The position numbers were made by a program, and so were the translations under genes. 64,000 nt of DNA from assembly GCF_001039355.2 (NCBI RefSeq), contig NW_019773736.1:279600-343599 (forward strand), given 5' to 3'. This document shows, one piece after another, positions 56,012-64,000 of the stretch (positions are counted from its first letter, which is position 1; each line of letters opens with the position of its first letter). Under the pieces are notes generated by a model that did not search any database, was not told the DNA's origin, and saw only the letters and a list, made by a program, of their open reading frames with translations. This DNA comes from Lingula anatina. Its lineage: Eukaryota > Brachiopoda > Lingulata > Lingulida > Lingulidae.

Positions 56012-56245
56012 ATGTTTATATGCCATATTATGTGCCATCGTGTCACCTGCCAAATGAACGGTATAAATCTACACTCCAATTTTCCAAATAATCAATATCT
56101 TAAGACGCCTCTTTCCGATTATGTACGTTTGCGTATCATCGGCCTCCGAGAACAAGGGGTGCGAATTAAAGATATCACCACACAAATGGAAAATGAAGGC
56201 CATAAAGTGTCGCGACAGGCAATTTACCGTGTGTTAAAGAAATAA
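56012..56245 (+). CDS. Small helix-turn-helix ORF, transposase-N-terminus-like
   Basis: A short frame of 77 codons ending LSDYVRLRIIGLREQGVRIK, DITTQMENEGHKVSRQAIYR, VLKK and then a stop. The recognition-helix wording (VSRQAIYRVLKK) and length suit the first HTH of Tc1/pogo-type transposases. No catalytic domain follows in the next 2 kb. It is either the stub of a dead transposon or a small HTH protein. The start Met is uncertain because the stretch before residue 32 looks non-conserved. Confidence 0.45.
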   Translation: MFICHIMCHRVTCQMNGINLHSNFPNNQYLKTPLSDYVRLRIIGLREQGVRIKDITTQMENEGHKVSRQAIYRVLKK

Positions 56246-56249
56246 ACGA

Positions 56250-59050
56250 AGGACTTGGTATTTCCTTTACTCTAATCTTCTGTTGCAGTTGATGCGATAT
56301 TACCCGGTATTGTTTGCTCAGGTCGTAAGCAATCTCTTTGCATCAGCGATAAAGGAAAACTGAAGTGAGAAAATTAAGAAGGAGCAGAGCGTGTTCGTTG
56401 AACAGACTAATTTAGGTGTCCGATAAGGATTACTTGCCGTTTCTCCTACCCTGTAATTATTATGTGGCCTCTATTGTTCGACCATACGGCAGGGTTGGGT
56501 AAGGTGACTTTTCGGCGGCACTGTGACGTGTAGGTATGATTAAAAAAACAGAAATCGATACAGATTGATTGACTGTAAACAAGAATGTTCCAAGTAAATA
56601 ACACAGCTATGCACCTGCTTTTCACTTGTTAATCTTTGAAGATACAAAAAATGATGGAAATTTTATTGATTATTTTACTATAAATGCCTACCCCACAATT
56701 AGCGGTATCAAGAAATCGAAAGTATTTTCTTACCCTTTCATCTGATATTTCTATGTTGCGAACAAAATATCGAGCTGCTATAACAACACGTTACAGATTA
56801 ACAGAACAAAAAAAATTTACCACCAAAACTTTTAGAAGGACCTCTTTTTGGTCCATTTTCTGGTCCTACTAGTATCAGCCAGACAAACCAGTGCATTTAT
56901 TTGTGCTTAGATGTACATACATCTACTATTTCACACTTTTGTGAGATTTAGAATACAGGTATGATGATGAAATATCCATGGTCTTCAAGACACATCACGC
57001 GCAAGACATCGAGCTTTAGGGGAGCTAGGCTGCTCAGTTAGACATTTTTCGGCCCTTTAAGGATACTGTAAGCGTTTGCCAAAAACAGATAAATCTTCAG
57101 TGTTCATTAACTAAATTAATTAGCATTTACACACTTGTCATCTTACGGGTGGCGTCAGAATTGTGATTTTCGGGTAAAAATAGAAAATATGTTTCTCAAA
57201 TTTCTCCTTTACCTGAGTACCCACAAAAACCGTTTTAACGCCAATTTAATGACACTCCAAAATCCTGTCAGCGATTTTTAAAGGCCTGTTAGGTTTCATC
57301 GTTAATAAAGCAAAACAATGCCTTTGTAAAATGAAAATCTGTAGTTAAGAGCTCATAACTCCAAAACAAAATATTAGAACCAAAATGACAGCACTTGATT
57401 AAAGCCAATATACTTGTGGTCAACTTTGCCATTTTCGTGATATTTTTTAGGGGTGTAGTTACGCCCCACACCAAATAATTACATGCATCTCACCTCAAAA
57501 AAATAAAGGTGTTAAATTGACGATTTAACGCCGACTGATGGACTTAAGTCGCTTGGTCTTACAAGTTTCTTACGGTCGCAAGCAGTCGGCAGCAGGTCGC
57601 TAGAAGGTTCCAATTGTAACTGCATGGTCGATTGGCGGTCCAAAGTACCTTGGTCGTTAACAAGTTTCTTACCGATCGCAAACATTCGAAAACATGTCAC
57701 TGGAAAGTTGAAAGCGAGCACAATAAATCAGGCGTAGGAAAGTGGTCTACCAGTATTTGGGCGAAGACTATTCTTTTCATATTTTGTCATGGGTGTCTTC
57801 TAAATATCAAGATAACAAACCATAGTATTTTAGAAAATGAAAACAAAAATTGCATTTTTCCCAAAAGTTGCAAGTGGCAAGTATAACCGTTCAATATAAC
57901 CGCTGAATCTTGAGTGACCTAATTTCATCCCCTCAAAAACAAGAGCTGCAGAAGCGTAAAAGTGTCATGTGAAAAAATACGTCGCGATTACGAAATACAA
58001 AGTCATGATAACGACAAGATATAGAATGTTTTAATGTCACTTGTCGGCTTTGATAAGGTTAGCGGAGCCAAAAAAGTTATTAAGCTCTCCTCATGAAAAT
58101 TGCGGAAACTTTATTATTTAATTTCGAAATAATTCAATTGATAATATAATGATATTTATACCAAAAGGTAAGCTACGTTGTTTCAAAATTACCTAAATTA
58201 ATTGTGATCAAGGAAAAAATTATTTAATTAATTTTTTATTTGATTTATTTTGATTTATTTTTATGAACCTCTTCTTCATGAACATGTTTGAATTAACCGA
58301 GCAATCCTTATCCTGTGAACAGCAATGCCTGCGTCTGGCAAGTTAAGTAGCAAAGTTATTATTCGCACAAAATTTTATCGATATTTGTGTGCAGCACCAT
58401 TTTCGCAGAATTTACGTTACATGATCTATTAATTAAATGCCGATGGCAGATTTCTAATAGTTAGGTGTCTTTCCTTCATATCTGGGTAGACAATCGGTAA
58501 AATAAAACAGAGTACAGTCCCGACTGTACTATGAAAAATATTCAACAGCGAGAGCTACGAAATAGGACCCGGGGCGGACGAATAACCTGTGTACATGTAC
58601 AGTTACCCGAAAACAGTCCACCTACTAAATATCATTTTTTAAACTATTTATCTCCTCCAAATGGGTTCTGCTTAGACAATCACTAGTGCCTATCTGCTTT
58701 ACTTAGTGATCTAATTTTCTCAGTGATCTTATGCCTCAAATGCTCTCTCTCAACAATTTAATCATTGAATCAATATTTTAAAACAGCAGAAGCGATAAAG
58801 GCAATTTCATGTATGAGTGGAGAGAGAGATCGAAGCGGGGGACTAACATATTGACATAAAGTTTAGTATATGAGTATAGCCATTTTAATTTTACCTATTC
58901 CTTTTAAATCGTGCACATTGATACCTATTATCCAACCTTACCTTCAGCCACAGTATCACGAATCGAAGTCCATCAAAATGAAACCTGTTTAAGTATCTGA
59001 GAAGGTCCCAACGCCGTGGTGCTTTGTCAGAGCAACGCCAGCATCCGATC
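56250..59050. other. AT-rich intergenic DNA with two local repeats
   Basis: No gene recognised. At 57540-57720 a unit of about 103 bases (cttggtc...acaagtttctta...cgatcgcaa...) is doubled in tandem with divergence. A block of about 110 bases at 56524-56640 (acagaaat(c/t)gatacagattg, gcagctatg/acagctatg) recurs at 59060-59170. Confidence 0.5.
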
Positions 59051-59282
59051 GTTAATATTGGTGACGTACATGTATGATTTAAAAAAAAAACAGAAATTGA
59101 TACAGATTGATTGACTATGAGCAAGAATGTCCAAAACAAATAACGCAGCTATGTGCCTGCTTTTTACTATTACATGTCCGGAGGTAAAAAATTGATTAAA
59201 ACATTGTTCCGCTTACAGAGGGGTGACATAAGTAGCCTACTGAATAGGCAGCGCCTGTGTAAATAGTGCTCTATATGTTAGA

Positions 59283-60339
59283 TCGCATTCACAACGAGTT
59301 GAGCAAGGCTTTACAAATCCTGGGGACTAAATATGGCGGACGTATATGAAAGAAAAACCGCCTAATCTTTTAATAGTCTCCCCGCCTCTCACACGCCTCC
59401 CCGTGTGTCGTCCCAATGGAGCCGAGATTTAATGACTGTCCCCCCGCAGGGGCGACGTGTGGGGAGGCGTGTGAGAGGCGGAGAGACTATTAAAAGATTA
59501 GGCGGTTTTTCTTTCATGTACGTNNNNNNNNNNNNNNNNNNNNNNNNNNNNNNNNNNNNNNNNNNNNNNNNNNNNNNNNNNNNNNNNNNNNNNNNNNNNN
59601 NNNNNNNNNNNNNNNNNNNNNNNNNNNNNNNNNNNNNNNNNNNNNNNNNNNNNNNNNNNNNNNNNNNNNNNNNNNNNNNNNNNNNNNNNNNNNNNNNNNN
59701 NNNNNNNNNNNNNNNNNNNNNNNNNNNNNNNNNNNNNNNNNNNNNNNNNNNNNNNNNNNNNNNNNNNNNNNNNNNNNNNNNNNNNNNNNNNNNNNNNNNN
59801 NNNNNNNNNNNNNNNNNNNNNNNNNNNNNNNNNNNNNNNNNNNNNNNNNNNNNNNNNNNNNNNNNNNNNNNNNNNNNNNNNNNNNNNNNNNNNNNNNNNN
59901 NNNNNNNNNNNNNNNNNNNNNNNNNNNNNNNNNNNNNNNNNNNNNNNNNNNNNNNNNNNNNNNNNNNNNNNNNNNNNNNNNNNNNNNNNNNNNNNNNNNN
60001 NNNNNNNNNNNNNNNNNNNNNNNNNNNNNNNNNNNNNNNNNNNNNNNNNNNNNNNNNNNNNNNNNNNNNNNNNNNNNNNNNNNNNNNNNNNNNNNATGAA
60101 AGAAAAACCGCCTAATCTTTTAATAGTCTCTCCGCCTCTCACACGCCTCCCCATGTGTCGTCCCAATGGAGCCGAGATTTAATGACTGTCCCCCCGCAGG
60201 GGCGACGTGTGGGGAGGCGTGTGAGAGGCGGAGAGACTATTAAAAGATTAGGCGGTTTTTCTTTCATGTACGTCCGCCATATTTAGTCCCCAGGATTTGT
60301 AAAGCCTGGCTCAACAGTTGAACTCGTTGTGAATGCGAT
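59283..60339. mobile_element. Hairpin-element pair around a 572-base gap
   Basis: The left arm (59283-59412) runs gcattcacaacgagtt, ggctttacaaatcctgg, ccgcctaatcttttaatag, cgcctcccc. Its complement returns after a spacer of about 40 bases (59450-59523), where the N run starts. After the gap (60096) the same arm, spacer and complementary arm appear again and finish at aactcgttgtgaatgcgat (60339). So two hairpins, or one hairpin assembled twice, flank the gap. A lone arm lies at 51952-52107. Self-complementarity probably caused the gap. Confidence 0.8.
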
Positions 60340-60449
60340 ACATGTTTTTCGGTTTATTGCTCGCTTTACCAGTGATAAGTTTTCAACCATGTGTACTATA
60401 AAAGGTGCCTCCGAAGGTGAAAGGTCCTTCTAGCTGTCACGTTGCCACC

Positions 60450-61385
60450 ATGGTGAAGGCACGGGAGCTCACAAATGAAGAAAGAAATGAAATTGTTTCT
60501 CTGAGGGAGGAGGGTATCAATGTTACTCAGATAGCTACCTGATAAAGTGTATCTCGTCAGACTGTGTATAGGTTTGCAGATGGAGGACACTGGTGATGCC
60601 CATAAGTTACACCGAAGTGGTCGCCCAAGGAAGGCTAATGCCAGAGACGACAGGCGCCTTTTTTATGCTGTCAAGGAGGTTGGAGCCGTGCAGGGAATTT
60701 GCGTTGAAACTTGTCGCGCAGTTTGCAGGTTGAGTTTAGCAAATGAACTGTAGAAAGAAGGCTCCATGCTTCAGGTATTCAGAACAAGGTTGCCAGGAGG
60801 AATTGTTTTTTCTGACGATCCATATTCACAGTTAACATCGTGGGTGGGCAAGTGAGGGTATGGAGAACATCGTCCACTTGTCATCTGCCAGAGAATATGC
60901 ATTTTCTCACTAGACAGTCCACTTCAAAAATGGTTTGGAGGTGCATTGATTTCTACGGTATTGGTGAGGGGGTGTTAATAAGCGGAAATTTGAATCACGA
61001 TCGATACATTGAAATTCTAGACCAGCACCTTTTAGCATCGGTAGAAAACATCTTTGGGGACATTAACCATCCGTTTATATTTCAAGATAATAACGCTACA
61101 CCACACAGGACCAGGGCAGTGCAAGAGTGGCTTAGTCAGCATGGTGACAACAGGGTGGACTGGCCTGCCCAATCACCAGACGCAATCCCCCTTGAAAACC
61201 TGTGGCAAGATATTTGAAAACAAGTGGTAAAGGATCGCTCTTTTACCAGAAATGATCTAATCCAAAGTGTCTTCAGACCCTGGGCCAACATAGCTCCCAG
61301 AAGATTAACGAACCTTTATTAGTTTATGCCTAGAAGGATGGTGGCCATATTGATATCACGTGGCTATCCTACAAAATATTAATTC
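60450..61385 (+). pseudogene. Tc1/mariner transposase relic with DDE landmarks
   Basis: Begins after a good Kozak context (gccaccatgg): MVKARELTNEERNEIVSLRE, then a stop at codon 31. The rest lies in shifted frames: SRQTVYRF, later KMVWRCIDFYGIGEG, the second catalytic Asp in FIFQDNNATPHR and, 34 residues or so on, the third acidic residue in IPLENLWQDI. The stop codons and frameshifts make it inactive. It starts about 110 bases beyond the hairpin element. Confidence 0.85.
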
Positions 61386-61562
61386 TGACATAATAACATG
61401 TGCTATGTAAGGGCAATGCACTGTTCTGTAAACCTAAAATAAAGATTGACACTTGACACAATCAGCTTTCAATAAAATGCCAATTGAAAAAACTAACAAA
61501 TCCAGCTGTTGTTCCCCTGAAAGAAAAAAGAAAAATGGCCGGCCTGCAATACTTTTGTCAAT

Positions 61563-61580
61563 CCCCCCCCCCCCCCCCCC
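61563..61580. repeat. C homopolymer, 18 bases
   Basis: Uninterrupted C tract, a likely site of length error in the assembly. Confidence 0.9.
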
Positions 61581-61888
61581 GAAACAAGCTTCAAGGGTTT
61601 CACGACATCAAAAGCATTTTCTCATCCAGTCATATGACATTTTAAGATGAAAATCCATTGTATTTAGTGGATGAAATATTAAGCTCTCCTGAAACAGAAT
61701 AAACGAACAGCCAAAGAAACACCTCTCCATTATTTACTTCATACCCTTGTGATAATATAAATGTATAGGATGTGTACACGGCAACATACAACCGCAATTG
61801 TCCATTAAAGTCTACACCAAAATAATAGGGGGATGGAGTAGCAGAATTCACAAGTCAAGTGTGGGGCATTGTTCTTTGCTTCATTTCA

Positions 61889-61947
61889 ACTGAAACTTGA
61901 TCATTGTATGACCAGAAATTCTGGTCATACAATGATCAAGTTTCAGT
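61889..61947. repeat. 59 bp perfect palindrome
   Basis: Two 29-base arms, exactly complementary, around a single A at 61918. The arms contain tgatcattgtatgaccag and its complement. No terminator, transposon end or gene is attached to it that I can see. Confidence 0.9.
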
Positions 61948-61949
61948 CA

Positions 61950-63040
61950 AACGAAAAGGCAGGGGAGACCGGGGCTTGTAGGACTCCGGGATAAATTGAC
62001 CAGTCGTCAGTTTATGATCGTGAAAAAGGTCCCACGATACACAAAACTTGACCACATGATCGAGGAACGTGACCTTATCCAACAATGCCAAGAAGATATC
62101 GGACAGAAAGAAATATACAGTACTTGAATGGTGATTCCAAATGAAACGTTTGCTGCATCTTTTAGTAACTTAGTTGAAGAGACTTTTAAGATCACTTTGT
62201 CCACTTGTGATGATATAGATGCATAAGTGTGTACATGGCATCATACTAGAGCAATGTTTTTCATAAAAGTCTATACATACGACTACAGTGTTTAAAGATG
62301 CAAAAAGCCTGGAGTTACTTGGGGCACTATTGGATTGGGGCAAATTGGACCCTAGAGACAACTTGCATCCAAGGCAAGGGTCCAAATTATCCCATAGGCC
62401 TTGCAATGCATAAAACATATATCATGGTAGTTGATGGTTTGATTGGAATAATTTGAAAAGATGCTGTTTTATTTTCAGGAAATTCAGTTTTATTGATTGA
62501 GGGGCGTGATTGCAGAGAACAATAAGGAAGATATTTAAATAGCCTCTTTTTAAGTCAATCGATCAAACGAACAGTTACATTGTACCATGGCATATGTTCT
62601 AGAATGTTTTATAGCTTTGTACGATGGCTAGCTTTTACAATATGAAAGCAAATAGAGAGTGTAAAGCAGCAGAAATTCAGCTCCTCCTCCTTTTAGGAAC
62701 AAAATCTTACTTGAATAAAACACACCCATGACTTTGCTTTTCCCATTTCAGGATGGAATTACACACGCTGAACAATAGCAGTGTCACCCCTACTGAACCA
62801 ATACTATGGTGGAGATAATGAACTCTTGACTTAAAAGTAACTAATAAAATTTCGACCTTAAACTGGTATCAATTAAACAATCACTTTATTTTTTAACATA
62901 AGATTCACAAGTGTACATATAATATGTATCTGCCCTTGTATTATCAGTGTGAGCAAAGTGTACTTTACGCATCGTTTTGTATTGAAAACATCGTAAACAA
63001 GCATACAAATGCCGAGTTTGTTATGTTGCATCATGTGCTT
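61950..63040. other. Intergenic DNA with a partial MITE copy
   Basis: No gene recognised. At about 62764-62815 lies a diverged left end of the 35037 MITE (gctgaacaatagcagtgtca, then ctactgaaccaatact); its right end is missing. Confidence 0.5.
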
Positions 63041-63159
63041 CTTTTTTATACTTGCCAAAGCAGAGTGTCTGCGTATTTAGCATGACGGGAAAACAGCGAA
63101 AAACACAAACTTCCAGTTTTCGTCGATTCCTTGAAAGTGTTGATTTCTTGAAAGGTGAG

Positions 63160-63554
63160 CCAATCTTTCCTTTGAAGAAATTTGCAGGATATCTTAGTAA
63201 AAAAAAATGGCCCAAGCATCATCATTTATATCCATGCGATTGTTTGTTATTTAATGACAAAAAAGACCTCACTTCGGAGGACTTTCTTCACAGAATGCAC
63301 CTCATGTATTACTTTACACTGCAAAGTGCGTTCATTTAAAAGTTTTATTACTCAAGTCTTTAACGTGCAGGTCCAAGATTTCCTTCTTTTCATATCAGAC
63401 GTATACCCAGCCTTTTCACGCTTTCCGCGCTGTGTCCCCAAATTGTACACCTTTTTGGAAACGCTTCTAAAACAAAAAGTACGCGGCGGTTTCGTTTGCA
63501 TCGCTTATCTCTCCATTAAATACCTTCCTACTGCATCCGATAACCTTTAAATTT
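63160..63554 (-). other. 3' UTR of a third CCP-family gene (homologous to 43200-43424)
   Basis: Downstream of the stop at 63555, this sequence aligns with the region downstream of the CTLD-CCP gene. Landmarks in both are ccaagatttccttattttca/ccttcttttca, cagacgt, ccccaaatt, ggtttcgt and taccttctta/ccttccta. The shared UTR shows that the duplication included the 3' end of the gene. Confidence 0.6.
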
Positions 63555-63775
63555 TTATGCATCACTTTTTCCAGCTGGTTCAGCCTTTGCTGATCGACTT
63601 TGTATGTTGTCTTTAGCCCACAATGTATGGCGCTTAAAAGTCCCTATGTCAGAAGCAATTACGGACACAACCACGGAAACTACAAATATCACCCCAACAC
63701 TTCCGGTGACAGCGGCGCCAGGGGCCTCCTTTGGTGGGTAGCGAGCGGTGCGCTTTTCTACCTTGATGGGGTGGC
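63555..63775 (-). CDS. Last exon (TM and tail) of a third CCP-family membrane protein
   Basis: A phase 1 terminal exon of 72 residues plus stop, the direct counterpart of 43651-43425. It has HPIKVEKRTARYPPKEAPGA, a TM segment GSVGVIFVVSVVVSVIA and a cytoplasmic tail with KRHTLWAKDNIQSRS. The acceptor is ttcag|gc. About 80% of residues match the other copy, including the whole juxtamembrane and TM region; the last dozen tail residues differ. The rest of the gene must lie beyond position 64000. Confidence 0.85.
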
Positions 63776-64000
63776 CTGAAAATACACATACTTGAATCTA
63801 TTATCGCTAAAAAATTGATGTTCTTACAAGCAGCAAATCTATCTGAGAGATTGGTTGAGATGCAATCCCATTTATACTTTGTGCTCTGCCACACCATTGC
63901 CAATATGCCCGCAATTATGAGGACAATGGTTGTAATGCTTCCAAAGTTTAGGGTAAGTTTAGGGTAAGGGAAACCCTCCAATCGATACACATGAACTACG

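Noticed and set aside
59405-60166. Long frames through the second N gap
   Set aside because: Gap residues only, with hairpin-element arms at both ends; no protein evidence.
63052-63550. Plus-strand frames of 95 and 122 codons
   Set aside because: They lie opposite the conserved 3' UTR of the minus-strand CCP gene; the equivalent region at 43.2 kb does not keep the frames.

Overview
This is a eukaryotic (metazoan) nuclear window. Genes are split into short exons with GT-AG introns, mostly phase 1-1 between extracellular modules, and the intergenic DNA is AT-rich and full of transposon relics. The gene families are extracellular and receptor modules: a GRL101-type LDLa-LRR-7TM receptor, CUB, C-type lectin (CTLD), sushi/CCP, MAM and C8-like domains. 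They point to a marine invertebrate, most likely a lophotrochozoan such as a mollusc, brachiopod or annelid. I cannot name the species, and amphioxus or another invertebrate is not excluded. Two runs of N (5557-5899 and 59524-60095) and single Ns at 2400, 31883 and 34360 mark assembly gaps or joins.

Layout. 1-2.4 kb: minus-strand zinc metalloprotease with HEIGH and EFFA motifs, like the catalytic fold of the ATLF/M34 group. 2.5-7.1 kb: plus-strand gene rebuilt from six phase-compatible exons, encoding a C8-like cysteine domain, a Thr-rich linker and a complete MAM domain. 7.7-9.8 kb: an intact single-exon type II membrane glycosyltransferase-like gene and a decayed tandem copy, both minus. 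10-19.3 kb: no convincing host gene; long dispersed repeats, simple repeats and a hammerhead-like motif.

19.6-34.6 kb: a receptor gene of 1,486 codons in two exons (CUB, CTLD, CTLD-like, LDLa, LRR, class A 7TM). The exons are separated by a 7.1 kb GC-AG intron packed with relics: a minus-strand LINE, a Polinton-like DNA polymerase B, a tRNA-derived SINE-like module and an RTE-type LINE. A second, 5'-truncated receptor copy follows directly and is bounded by single Ns, so it is either a tandem paralogue or a misplaced haplotype.

34.6-40.7 kb: MITEs, another copy of the dispersed repeat and a Tc1 relic. 40.7-42.5 kb: plus-strand CCP gene with a tandemly duplicated exon. 43.4-53.2 kb: minus-strand type I membrane protein, nine exons and 542 codons, signal peptide-CTLD-five CCP-TM-short tail. 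All exon phases agree. Its introns hold a CGTATG-rich foldback element and a minisatellite that has multiplied a splice donor. 53.2-63.5 kb: Tc1 relics, hairpin elements, a 59 bp palindrome and one HTH ORF. 63.55-64 kb: the last exon of a third CCP-family gene that runs off the right edge.

Working together: the receptor and CCP/CTLD genes look like members of locally expanding cell-surface recognition families, in which duplication, exon duplication and gene conversion are visible. An immune or recognition role is inference from domain content only.
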